Source: Gemmatimonadota bacterium (lineage in GTDB: Bacteria; Gemmatimonadota; Gemmatimonadetes; Gemmatimonadales; Gemmatimonadaceae). Taken from it: DNA of 17,151 nt. Numbering within the stretch: the stretch's first letter is position 1; the number at the start of each line of letters is the position of its first letter. Where the stretch lies: positions 1-17,151 of the forward strand of contig JAEUJK010000069.1 of the NCBI GenBank assembly GCA_016794735.1, in the 5' to 3' direction. The position numbers were made by a program, and so were the translations under genes. The notes under the pieces were generated by a model. The model was not told the DNA's origin. It saw only the letters and a program-made list of their open reading frames with translations, and made no database searches. This document shows positions 6,410 through 14,015 of this stretch, piece after piece.

Positions 6410-9085
6410 TTACGGCACGGGGACCCCGGTGAAGTGCGCGGTGAACAGGACCGGGCTTTGGTCAGGCGGGCCGGCGCAGGGGAGCTGCTTCCAGCTGCGC
6501 ACATACCCGGTGATGGTGCCCGAGATGCCTCCCGGTGACTTGGTGGCGGTGATCGTGAAGAGGTAGCGATTCAGGCACGGGCTGGCCTCGAGGTAGGTCG
6601 CCTTGCCGGTGATCGTGCCGGAACTCGCGCTGCCCGTCCAGGAGAACGCACCCTCGATCGTCGTCCCCGATGTGTTCACGGTGTGGGCCATGGGCTGCGT
6701 GAGGGCGCCGGCTTGCCAGGCGACACTCCCGCCGGTGGCGGGGTTGCGCTGCAGGTAGACCCCGGGGGTCGGCCACGGGCCGGTGCCGCTGGTCGCCGTG
6801 GGAAAGGCGAAGAGCACCCACGCGCCCGGGTTCTGGCGCATGTCCCCGATCTCGTTGAACCAGCAGCAGGTCCCGACCTGGGCAAAACTCGTCAGGCGCC
6901 ACTGCATCGGGCGAGGTGCAGGGAAGCGGGCCTTGCGTACCGCCAGCACCGAGTCGTCGGCGGCTCGCAGCACCTCGACGCGGACGGGGATGGAATCCCC
7001 GACCGACTGGGCGGGCGTGAGTGTCACGCGAACGGTGAGGCTGCCGCTCGTTTGGACGAGGGGAGTCGCCCCCTCGCCAAAGGTCCAGCGGACACGATGG
7101 GGCGGGAGCGTGGGGCCGCTGAGGGTCACGTGCCAATCCGCTGCACTGTTGTAGTCCCAGCTCGCCGGGGCGTGGGGCGCGAGGCGCCAGCGCTTGAGCC
7201 GCAACCACCGGAAGTCCAGCCAGCGGGCATAACTGCCATCCGACTCGCTCACGAGGAAGCCGACCCGGTCGTCTCGCGATGTGGTGTCCGCCAGGAGGGC
7301 ACCACTGGGCGCAGTGGAACCGATGTTGGCGAGCGGTGTGCTCCCGGCCACGAGCGCTGCAAAGGGGGCCACGCCCTTCGCTGCGAGCGGAGAGGTGAGC
7401 AAGGGGAGGAGGCACGCGCCGCACTCCACCCAGAGTTGGGTAGTGTCCTGGGTGGCGTAGATGACGGTGTCCTCGACGAACCCGCCACGTGCGCGCACCC
7501 GCACCGACTGGTCCAGTTGGTCCTGGCCAAGCACGGGACGCACGTACCCGGCGGGATACCGGCCCGCCTCCCAGTCGGCGAGCGCCGCGGTGATGTCCGG
7601 GACATTGACCAGCTGCATCGTCGATGCGATCGACAACCATTGGGCTGGCGTCGAGACGGGCGTCCGGTTCGTCACGAAGGTGACGACGGAGAACGGGGCG
7701 AACTGGCCGTTGCTGAACGGTACGCTGAAGGTCGAGTCTCCCGGTTGCCAGGGATTGGCCAGGGCGACGTGTCCGCCCGCGGCGCGGTACGCCACGAGCG
7801 GCACCCAGCCCTGGTTGCCGACGGCTGCAAAGGCGAGTTGGGGAAGGCCGGTGATGTACAAGGCCGCCTTCAGCCAGTCGTGCGCGAGCTGGTCGGCGAT
7901 GGTCGCACGGGTGGTGAGCCGCAGGGCGAGCACCGACGCCACCAGTTGGTCGGGCAGGGCCTGGCCCAGGTCGGCGCCCGCGCGAAACCCGACGCGGTTG
8001 CTGTTCGGGACGCCCGCCACCTGGCGATGGAGGCCATGGAGCGGGGCGAGCCCCGGCACCGTCATGCGCGCCAACGACGACAACACGAGTCCTGCCGGCA
8101 TCGCCGATCCGGCGGCCGGGTCCTCGACGGCCTGGGGAAGGGGAAGGAATTCCCAGTCGTCGCGCCCCGGGACGAAGTTCGAGAACTGGTCCTTGTCCAG
8201 CTCGGCCACCGGGACGGCGGAAACGACCACCTGGGCCGCGTACCCCGTGTTCGTGGTGCGCGCGGCCACCGTCGCCCGCGCACTGGTGACCGACGGTCCC
8301 GACCTGATGGCGCTCGCGTCGAAATGGAAGGCGACGGCCGTGACGCTGGTGCTGTCGGCGTCGACCAGCGGCAGCACATCGATGGCGCCGCTCGCCGAGT
8401 CGCGCATCACGACGACGGGACGGGTGCCGGCGGGGACACGGGCAGGTAGCGTTAGGCGCATCGGTGCGCGCGCCCTGCCAGCGGCACTCCGCCGGATCAC
8501 CACCATGGCGCCGATGGGATGGACACCCCTTCGCGCGGGCCATCCCTGGGGGCTGCGCTGTTCGATGGACCAACGCGCGGGGGAAGGGAAGGCGTTCGCC
8601 GGTACCTCGAGTCGTGTGCCGGCAAGCGGACCTGCGCTGATGGACAACGTGCCTGACGCAAAATCGGCCTCGGCCACGGCGCGCGCCGGGACCGCGGCGG
8701 TGGCGACGAATCGCACGGGAGGAAGCGATCCCGCGGTTGCGACGAGTACGTGCCGCCCCTCATTCGGCCCCAGAACCCAGGACCCGACCGCCGCCACGCC
8801 GTCGGCGCCGGTCGTGACCGTGGCTTCCGTTACCGTGCCGCCTCCGGAGTCCACGGCAAAGGTGACCGCGACGGAGGCGACGGGTGCCCCGTTGGCTGCA
8901 CGCGCGACCACGGCCGGTCGAACGGACGTTGCGGTACGCGGTTCCGCCGCTTGCTCCCCGCCGGCCTGCACAACCAGCGCGACGGCCTGCGGTGGTGGCG
9001 CCGGTGGCTCCGTGGTGGGTGATCCCGGGTCCCCGCCACACGCGACGAGCGTGAGCCAGATGAGGTGGGGGCGACGACCGAGCAT
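6410..9085 (-). CDS. Large lipoprotein with BIG1-like Ig domain and a possibly inactive papain-like core
   Basis: This 891-residue protein is not a named family to me. It starts MLGRRPHLIWLTLVACGGDP, a lipoprotein signal with Cys16, followed by a Pro-rich linker. Residues about 33-132 look like a bacterial Ig-like (BIG1) domain (VAVTFAVDSGGGTVTEATV, then GPNEGRHVLVATAGS). Residues about 140-260 look like a beta-rich ZU5-like segment (TLSISAGPLAGTRLEVP and so on). Residues about 300-470 (GRDDWEFLPLP, PLHGLH, VPLVAYR, ALANPWQPGD, NGQFAPF) recall cell-surface proteins with a papain-like fold. The positions where I would expect Cys and His appear to be Pro330 and a Val/Trp (427-428). A CxxC pair (Cys555, Cys558), Cys740-Cys741, Cys837 and Cys870 could form disulfides outside the cytoplasm. 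The C-terminal 160 residues are beta-rich and Gly/Thr-rich. The gene lies 52 bp after the kinase gene on the same strand, so co-transcription is likely. Confidence 0.8.
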   Translation of the reverse strand: MLGRRPHLIWLTLVACGGDPGSPTTEPPAPPPQAVALVVQAGGEQAAEPRTATSVRPAVVARAANGAPVASVAVTFAVDSGGGTVTEATVTTGADGVAAVGSWVLGPNEGRHVLVATAGSLPPVRFVATAAVPARAVAEADFASGTLSISAGPLAGTRLEVPANAFPSPARWSIEQRSPQGWPARRGVHPIGAMVVIRRSAAGRARAPMRLTLPARVPAGTRPVVVMRDSASGAIDVLPLVDADSTSVTAVAFHFDASAIRSGPSVTSARATVAARTTNTGYAAQVVVSAVPVAELDKDQFSNFVPGRDDWEFLPLPQAVEDPAAGSAMPAGLVLSSLARMTVPGLAPLHGLHRQVAGVPNSNRVGFRAGADLGQALPDQLVASVLALRLTTRATIADQLAHDWLKAALYITGLPQLAFAAVGNQGWVPLVAYRAAGGHVALANPWQPGDSTFSVPFSNGQFAPFSVVTFVTNRTPVSTPAQWLSIASTMQLVNVPDITAALADWEAGRYPAGYVRPVLGQDQLDQSVRVRARGGFVEDTVIYATQDTTQLWVECGACLLPLLTSPLAAKGVAPFAALVAGSTPLANIGSTAPSGALLADTTSRDDRVGFLVSESDGSYARWLDFRWLRLKRWRLAPHAPASWDYNSAADWHVTLSGPTLPPHRVRWTFGEGATPLVQTSGSLTVRVTLTPAQSVGDSIPVRVEVLRAADDSVLAVRKARFPAPRPMQWRLTSFAQVGTCCWFNEIGDMRQNPGAWVLFAFPTATSGTGPWPTPGVYLQRNPATGGSVAWQAGALTQPMAHTVNTSGTTIEGAFSWTGSASSGTITGKATYLEASPCLNRYLFTITATKSPGGISGTITGYVRSWKQLPCAGPPDQSPVLFTAHFTGVPVP

Positions 9086-9091
9086 GCGACA

Positions 9092-9095
9092 CTCC
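9092..9095 (-). promoter_or_regulatory. Ribosome binding site GGAG of the Ig-domain lipoprotein gene
   Basis: On the minus strand GGAG lies 6 nt before the ATG at 9085. This supports that start codon and the lipoprotein signal peptide that begins there. Confidence 0.6.
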
Positions 9096-9102
9096 GGGAA
9101 GG

Positions 9103-9133
9103 ATCCGCCTCAAAGCGAAAAGGCGCGCCGGAT
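9103..9133. repeat. Imperfect inverted repeat between kinase and lipoprotein genes
   Basis: Two overlapping pairings are possible: ATCCG (9103-9107) with CGGAT (9129-9133), or CGCCT (9106-9110) with AGGCG (9121-9125). On the minus-strand transcript the structure would lie between the kinase stop and the lipoprotein ribosome binding site and contain a TTTT stretch. It could tune expression of the downstream gene or be chance in GC-rich DNA. Confidence 0.25.
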
Positions 9134-9137
9134 TGGC

Positions 9138-11561
9138 TCATCGCGCGGTGGGATCACCTCCGACGGCGCGGAGCCGGTCCCTGGCCTCCAAGGTGCGGGG
9201 GTGGGAGGGACCGAGGGCCTTGGACAGTCCCTCGAAACCGCTTCGGGCGATGGCACGCGCGTCGGCGTGCCGCCCGAGGGCGCGGTAACACACCGCCGTG
9301 CCACTCTCGAGATTGTGGATGAACCAGTGGCCGGCCGGGAGCTGCCGCCGGCGGATGTCGAGTGCCCGCTCGAGGAGGGGTGTCCCCTCGGCAGCCTTGG
9401 CTCGTTCGCAGAGCAGCAGGCCAAGGAGGGAGAGGGTGGGCGCCTGTTGCAGGTGGTCAGGCGGCAACGCAGCCGCCAACACCCGCACGGCCTCGCGCAG
9501 GTCGCGTTCCGCCGCGTCGAAGTTGCCGCGGCGTCGACGGATGTCTGCAAGCCCCGTCAACACCGCGCCGTACGTGACGTGCCGGTCGCCAAACGCCGCT
9601 TGTGCATGCGTGACCGCCACCAGCTGCAGGGAGTCGGCCGCCGCGAGTGAGTCTTCCAGTTTCAGCGTGTTGGCGAGGTTGGCGAGGGGCGCCACCAGGC
9701 TCGCGCGGGCTGCGCTGGACCACGGCGTCGCGCTCATGATGGCCTGCCGGTACCGAGCACGTGCACCGACCGCATCCCCCTGGTGCTCGCGCACCAGGCC
9801 GAGGGTGTTGTGCGTGTTGACCATGTCGAGCGGACGCACGCCAGCCGCGCTTCCGATGGCGAGCGCCTCGAGCAGCACGGGCTCGGCTTCCTGCAGGCGT
9901 CCCACGTTGAACAGCAGGTTGCCGAGGTCGCTCAGCGCGCCGGCGAGTGCGCCATCCTCGGTGCCGCGATGTGCGCGAAGGATGGTGATCCCCGCGCGAA
10001 ACAGCGATTCGGCCGCTGCGCTGCGCCCGACGGCTGCTTCGAGGCGCGCGAGTGCGAGTTGGCTGCGCGCGGTCTCGGGGTCCGACGGGCCGAGCGCATC
10101 GGTACTGCGCTGGACGGCGACACGGAGCAACACTTCTGCGGTGTCGTAGACGCCCAGGGTCGTGTAGGTCGTGCCTAACGTGCGTTCGATGTCGGCGCGC
10201 GTCGCGGCGTCCGTGACCTCGCCGGCGCGCAGGCGGGCGACGGTGTTGCCCAGCAGGTCCAGTACCCGGGCCTCGCGCCCTTCCTGTGACGGATCAGGCG
10301 CCGTCAGCATCTCTCGCACGAAGCCCGCGAACGCCTCGGCGCGCGCGCGTTGGGCGGAGGTCCGCCGCGCCTGCCACACCGTGGTGGCGACGCCGCCAAT
10401 GAGGGCGAGGCCTGCCAGCGCGGTGGCGACCACCGCGGCGCGATGGCGGGCCACGAACTTGGAGATGCGCTCCCGCCGGGTGACCGGCCGCGCGGCAAGT
10501 GGATGTCCGGCGATGAAGCGATCGAGGTCATCAGCCAGCGCTGCTGTCGATGTGTAGCGGGCGGACGGCGCCTTGGCCAGCGCACGCGCGAGGATCGCGT
10601 CGATGTCGCGCCCCAGGCCACTGGGTGGTGGCGCGTCCTCCAGGAGGCGCCGTCGCACCTCGAGACCCGTGTCACCCGCCGCACGAAACGGATGGCGTCC
10701 CGTCAGGACTTCATAGAGGACGAGCCCGAGTCCATGGATGTCGCACGCCGTGCTCACCGGGTCGCCGAGCAGTTGCTCCGGGCTCGCGTAGGCCGGCGTG
10801 TAGGGCAGCACCTCACCCTGGGTGCGGTCGTCGCCGCCATCGGCGCTGTCCTCCAGCACCTTCGCCACGCCGAAGTCGAGCAGTCGAACGACGCCATCCG
10901 GACCGACGAGGATGTTGGCGGGCTTCAGGTCGCGATGCACCACGAGCTGGCGGTGCGCGTAGTCGAGCGCCTCGCAGACCTGCCGGACGAGCCGGAGTCG
11001 CGCGTGAACGGGAAGGGCGCGCTGCGCGGCGAACGTGTGGATGGGCACCCCTTCCACGAACTCGAGCGCAAAGAACGGGACCCCGTCGGCGGTCACGCCG
11101 CCGTCCAGCAGGGTGGCGATGTTGGGATGTTCGAGGCTCGCGAGGATCCGGCGCTCGCGACGGAAACGACGCATCACGCGCTCCGTGCGTGCTCCCAGCG
11201 CGACCAGCTTGATCGCGACACGCTTGTGAAAGTCGCTGTCCACGCGGCGCCCCTCGTAGACGGCGCCCATGCCACCGCGGCCGACTTCACGCACCACTTC
11301 ATAGGGGCCGATCCGCATGCCGGGGCGGGCTTCGGCCAACAGGTCGGTGACCGTCTCCTCGTGCAGGAGGTCGAAGGCCGTGCCAGCGAAGCGCCCCCCT
11401 TCGCGCTCCAGGGCGTCCAGCAGGGACTCGACCTGCGTGCGGATCTCCGGCGGCTCGGTGGCCAGGCGTGCGGTTCGCGCGGCGGCACCGAGCGGGAGCG
11501 TCTCGTCGAAGAGTTGGGTGATCCGCTCCCACTCACCCACGGAGCGCGACGGATCCATCAC
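9138..11561 (-). CDS. Transmembrane Ser/Thr protein kinase with C-terminal TPR-like repeats
   Basis: This 807-residue Hanks-type kinase is fused to an extracytoplasmic repeat domain. A helical N-terminal segment (10-75, WERITQLFDETLPL, VESLLDAL) is typical of this family. The kinase domain spans about 87-352 and looks active: glycine loop GRGGMGAVY (94-102), Lys118 in VAIKLV, Glu136, HRDLKPAN (209-216, catalytic Asp211), DFG (229-231), YASPEQ (258-263) and Asp274. One membrane segment follows (about 376-396). Residues about 435-800 form TPR-like helical pairs (for example NTHNTLGLVREHQGDAVGA and LTGLADIRRRRGNFDAAERD), likely sensing or binding partners outside the membrane. The start is either GTG 11561 or ATG 11558. 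GGGAG upstream is 8 nt from the GTG, which slightly favours GTG. The gene overlaps the sigma gene by 4 nt (GTG) or 1 nt (ATG), which implies translational coupling and a shared role. Confidence 0.93.
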   Translation of the reverse strand: MMDPSRSVGEWERITQLFDETLPLGAAARTARLATEPPEIRTQVESLLDALEREGGRFAGTAFDLLHEETVTDLLAEARPGMRIGPYEVVREVGRGGMGAVYEGRRVDSDFHKRVAIKLVALGARTERVMRRFRRERRILASLEHPNIATLLDGGVTADGVPFFALEFVEGVPIHTFAAQRALPVHARLRLVRQVCEALDYAHRQLVVHRDLKPANILVGPDGVVRLLDFGVAKVLEDSADGGDDRTQGEVLPYTPAYASPEQLLGDPVSTACDIHGLGLVLYEVLTGRHPFRAAGDTGLEVRRRLLEDAPPPSGLGRDIDAILARALAKAPSARYTSTAALADDLDRFIAGHPLAARPVTRRERISKFVARHRAAVVATALAGLALIGGVATTVWQARRTSAQRARAEAFAGFVREMLTAPDPSQEGREARVLDLLGNTVARLRAGEVTDAATRADIERTLGTTYTTLGVYDTAEVLLRVAVQRSTDALGPSDPETARSQLALARLEAAVGRSAAAESLFRAGITILRAHRGTEDGALAGALSDLGNLLFNVGRLQEAEPVLLEALAIGSAAGVRPLDMVNTHNTLGLVREHQGDAVGARARYRQAIMSATPWSSAARASLVAPLANLANTLKLEDSLAAADSLQLVAVTHAQAAFGDRHVTYGAVLTGLADIRRRRGNFDAAERDLREAVRVLAAALPPDHLQQAPTLSLLGLLLCERAKAAEGTPLLERALDIRRRQLPAGHWFIHNLESGTAVCYRALGRHADARAIARSGFEGLSKALGPSHPRTLEARDRLRAVGGDPTAR

Positions 11562-11574
11562 GCGTCGAGCTCCC
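11558..11574 (-). promoter_or_regulatory. Translational coupling junction: sigma stop / kinase start with internal GGGAG site
   Basis: The minus strand reads GTGATG across the junction. The sigma stop TGA (11560-11558) lies inside it, so kinase translation can restart on the same ribosomes. A GGGAG (11570-11574), inside the sigma coding region, is 8 nt from the GTG and 11 nt from the ATG. Confidence 0.6.
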
Positions 11575-12112
11575 GCTGGAGCCAGGCACGCGCGAGCAGC
11601 CAGTCGCGCTTGACCGTGGCGGTCGAGATGTCCATGACGCGCGCGGTCTCCTCGATCCCTAACCCGGCAAAGAAGCGGAGTTCGATGACGCGGGCCTGCC
11701 GCGCGTCGCGCTGCGCGAGGGCATCGAGGGCGGCGTCGACGGCAATGACATCATCGAGGGAGGGACCTTCGGTGCGTGTCTCGGCATCGAGTGCCGCGGC
11801 GCCGTCGCGCTTGGCGGCACGGCGGGCGCGCGCGTGGTCCACCAGTACCTGGCGCATCGCGCGGGCGGCCACCCGAAAGAAGTGCCCACGATCGGCGAAG
11901 GGCTGCGGCACCCCGCCTGCCAGCTTGAGGTAGGCCTCGTGCACGAGCGCCGTCGGTTGCAGCGTATGGTCCGGGCGCTCGCCACGCAGCCGGGCCGAGG
12001 CCAGCTGACGCAGCTCCGCATACACGAGCGGGAGCAGGCGCTCAAAGGCCACCGGGTCGTCGCCGACGCGGTGCAGCAGTTCCGTGACGGAAGATCCTTC
12101 GGGCTCGGCCAT
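11558..12112 (-). CDS. ECF-type RNA polymerase sigma factor (TIGR02999-like)
   Basis: This 184-residue protein has a two-domain ECF layout. Region 2 covers about 18-92 (AFERLLPLVYAELRQLASARL, then LVHEAYLKLAGG and GHFFRVAARAMRQVLVDHAR). A basic/acidic linker follows (about 95-120). Region 4 covers about 124-182, with helix-turn-helix GLGIEETARVMDISTATVKRDW (starting at residue 150). The length and the LQPTALVHEAYLKL signature fit the sigma-70-like family TIGR02999, frequently found beside Ser/Thr kinases. Usual ECF factors carry an acidic DAED-like motif in region 2.2 that contacts RNA polymerase. Here the aligned residues are Gln52-Pro53-Thr54-Ala55. No anti-sigma factor gene is adjacent, and the overlapping downstream gene is the kinase. 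The ATG at 12112 is the only good start and has no Shine-Dalgarno. Target genes are unknown. Confidence 0.93.
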   Translation of the reverse strand: MAEPEGSSVTELLHRVGDDPVAFERLLPLVYAELRQLASARLRGERPDHTLQPTALVHEAYLKLAGGVPQPFADRGHFFRVAARAMRQVLVDHARARRAAKRDGAAALDAETRTEGPSLDDVIAVDAALDALAQRDARQARVIELRFFAGLGIEETARVMDISTATVKRDWLLARAWLQRELDA

Positions 12113-12126
12113 GATCTCGCGACAGT

Positions 12127-12159
12127 ATCATATGGCGAGCCCGGGGGGACGGAAGTTCC
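12127..12159 (-). promoter_or_regulatory. Candidate sigma-gene promoter: GGAACTT box and TATGAT hexamer
   Basis: On the minus strand GGAACTT (12153-12159) is followed after 20 nt by TATGAT (12127-12132), which ends 14 nt before the sigma ATG. TATGAT is a near-consensus -10 and would start a transcript with a leader of only about 7 nt. GGAACTT is the classic -35 box of RpoE-like ECF sigma factors and lies in an 11-bp palindrome (CGGAACTTCCG, 12150-12160), but the 20-nt spacing does not fit one standard promoter. It could be two overlapping promoters or an operator. Confidence 0.4.
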
Positions 12160-12215
12160 GGAGATGGCGGACGCCGCCTTGCCGCGATGTCGGGGATGCC
12201 GCCCGGCCCCCCCGA

Positions 12216-12227
12216 CGTCGATCGACG
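12216..12227. repeat. Perfect 12-bp palindrome CGTCGATCGACG after the gamma-glutamyltransferase gene
   Basis: The palindrome lies 5 bp beyond the stop codon of the gamma-glutamyltransferase gene, in the 120-bp gap before the sigma gene. It lacks a T-run, so it is not a typical terminator; a protein-binding site is possible. The same gap holds a GGCGG/CCGCC hairpin (12166-12178). Confidence 0.35.
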
Positions 12228-12232
12228 GCGTC

Positions 12233-13951
12233 CTAACGCCCGGCGGCGAGCCCGTTCCCGCGTGGTTCGCTGACCCCTTCCCACCCGCGCCCGCCCGCGC
12301 GGCGGCGGATCGTCTGCGCCCAGCCGAAATCGTACCCCCACGGTGCCGTGCGCGAGGGATGGTGACCCGCGGCCGCCAGCGCGGCCAGCTGCGCGTCCGA
12401 ATACCCGCCGTCCTCCACGAGCAGGGAGTCCGGGAAGTCCTGCGCATGGAAACGTGGCGCGGTCATCGAGGTGCCTAACGGCAACTGGAAGTCGAGGGCA
12501 TCGCTCAGGACCTGCGCGACTGCGGTGATGATGCGCGCCCCGCCGGATGCCCCGGTGACGATCACCGTCGCACCCGTGCTGTCGAGGACGATGGTCGGCG
12601 TCATGCTCGACAACATGCGCTTGCCCGGGGCAATGGCATTGGCTTCGCCCTGTCGCAGTCCCATCGCGTTCACCACCCCCACCTGCGTGGTGAAGTCGTC
12701 CATCTCGTTGTTGAGCAGGAAGCCGGCGCCGCCGACGGTGAGGGCCGAGCCGTAGCCGCCATTGAGCGTGGTCGTGAGGGCCACCGCGTTGCCGCGCGCA
12801 TCCACGATGCTGAAGTGGGTGGTGTGCTTGCCCGGCACCGGGTCGGCGGGGACTTGCTCGCGACGGTCACCGGCGACCAGTGCGGCGCGCAGGGCGGCCG
12901 CCGTGTCCGGGGAGAGGAAACTCGCTTCCGGAATCGACACAAACTTTGGATCGCCAAGCAGGGTGTTGCGGCGCGCGAACGCGTGGCGTTCGGCCCCGGC
13001 GAGCATCTGGATCGCCTGGGGGGAGTGCCACCCCATGGCGCCGAGGTCGATGCCCTCGAGGATCCCGAAGATCAGGCCGAGGGTGAGCCCGCCCGAGGAG
13101 GCCGGTGGCATGGAGACGATGCGATGCCCGCGATAACTGAACGTGACGGGTTCCCGCCACACGGGTTCATATGCCGCGAGGTCCGCTTCCGTGATGAGGC
13201 CGTTGCTGCGCCGCATCTCGGCGGCGATCAACGCGGCAGTTTGTCCACGGTAGAAGCCGTCGCGCCCCGACGCGGCGATCCGTTCGAGGGTCGCGGCGAG
13301 GTCGGGATTGCGCATCGTGTCACCCGGCGCAGGACGCTTCCCGCCGGGCAGGTAGACCGCGCGCGTCGAGGCAAACCGCGCGAGGCGTTTCTCGTCCCAC
13401 TCGAGGTCCTCGAGGTACGCGGCATCGGCGGCGAATCCGTTGCGCGCGAGGTCAATCGCCGGTTGCACCAGCTCGGCCCAGGGGCGGGAGCCGAGCCGCT
13501 GGTGGGCCGCCCAGAGGCCGGCCACGGAACCCGGCACGCCGGCCGCCAGCGCGCCGGTGACCGACTGCTCCGTGACCTTGCCATCGGCCCCGACGTACAT
13601 GTCGCGGCTCGCGCGCCCGGGAGCGACCTCACGAAAGTCCAGCGCGTGCGACGAGTCGCCCATGCGCGAGACGAGGAACCCGCCACCGCCGAGGTTCCCC
13701 GCGGTGGGGTAGGTGACGGCCAGCGTGAATGCGACCGTGACGGCGGCGTCGACCGCATTGCCACCAGCGCGCAACACGGCGAGCCCGGCGCGTGTGGCAT
13801 AGGGCGACGCGCTGACGACCATCTCGGTGTCGGCGCTCGCGACCGTGGCCGGATGCGTCGCCGTCCATGCGGCGGGGAGTTGGGGGGCGGGGCGTTCAGG
13901 CGCGGCCGCGGTGCAGGCAGCGACGAGGACGAGCCACGAGTGACGGATCAT
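12233..13951 (-). CDS. ggt: Gamma-glutamyltransferase, predicted lipoprotein
   Basis: This 572-residue Ntn-hydrolase precursor should cleave gamma-glutamyl bonds, for example in glutathione, by hydrolysis or transfer to amino acids. The start at ATG 13951 gives MIRHSWLVLVAACTAA, a lipoprotein signal with Cys13, placing it on the periplasmic or outer side of a membrane. The early motif ASPYATRAGLAVLRAGGNAVDAA (48-70) and GNLGGGGFLVSR (85-96) are family hallmarks. The autocleavage site is before Thr377 in KHTTHFSIVDARGNAVA, giving a large subunit of about 360 and a small subunit of 196 residues. KRMLSSMTPTIV (444-455) and TGASGG (466-471) match the substrate-binding SS and GG motifs of E. coli GGT. 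It follows the TonB receptor gene by 64 bp on the same strand, with a hairpin in the gap. Leu492 uses TTA and the stop is TAG in a GTTAGG context. Confidence 0.95.
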   Translation of the reverse strand: MIRHSWLVLVAACTAAAPERPAPQLPAAWTATHPATVASADTEMVVSASPYATRAGLAVLRAGGNAVDAAVTVAFTLAVTYPTAGNLGGGGFLVSRMGDSSHALDFREVAPGRASRDMYVGADGKVTEQSVTGALAAGVPGSVAGLWAAHQRLGSRPWAELVQPAIDLARNGFAADAAYLEDLEWDEKRLARFASTRAVYLPGGKRPAPGDTMRNPDLAATLERIAASGRDGFYRGQTAALIAAEMRRSNGLITEADLAAYEPVWREPVTFSYRGHRIVSMPPASSGGLTLGLIFGILEGIDLGAMGWHSPQAIQMLAGAERHAFARRNTLLGDPKFVSIPEASFLSPDTAAALRAALVAGDRREQVPADPVPGKHTTHFSIVDARGNAVALTTTLNGGYGSALTVGGAGFLLNNEMDDFTTQVGVVNAMGLRQGEANAIAPGKRMLSSMTPTIVLDSTGATVIVTGASGGARIITAVAQVLSDALDFQLPLGTSMTAPRFHAQDFPDSLLVEDGGYSDAQLAALAAAGHHPSRTAPWGYDFGWAQTIRRRAGGRGWEGVSEPRGNGLAAGR

Positions 13952-13965
13952 GCGAGTCGTGAAAT

Positions 13966-13995
13966 GGCGGGCGACCGGAGATCCGGCCGCCCGCC
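13966..13995 (-). terminator. Strong 13-bp hairpin between TonB receptor and gamma-glutamyltransferase genes
   Basis: The arms are 13966-13978 and 13983-13995 with a 4-nt loop. Twelve pairs are Watson-Crick. The remaining position is an A-C mismatch on the plus strand but a G-U pair in minus-strand RNA, consistent with a structure in that transcript. Only a short ATTTC follows, so termination would be incomplete. The hairpin ends 14 nt before the downstream ATG and could also limit its translation, leaving less enzyme than receptor. Confidence 0.55.
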
Positions 13996-14015
13996 TGGAA
14001 GGGGAGTGGCGAAGC

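Noticed and set aside
6683..9650. Long plus-strand open frames (6683-8449, 7461-9650) opposite the Ig lipoprotein and kinase
   Set aside because: They cross gene borders of the minus strand, have no signal or domain pattern, and reflect third-position GC bias.
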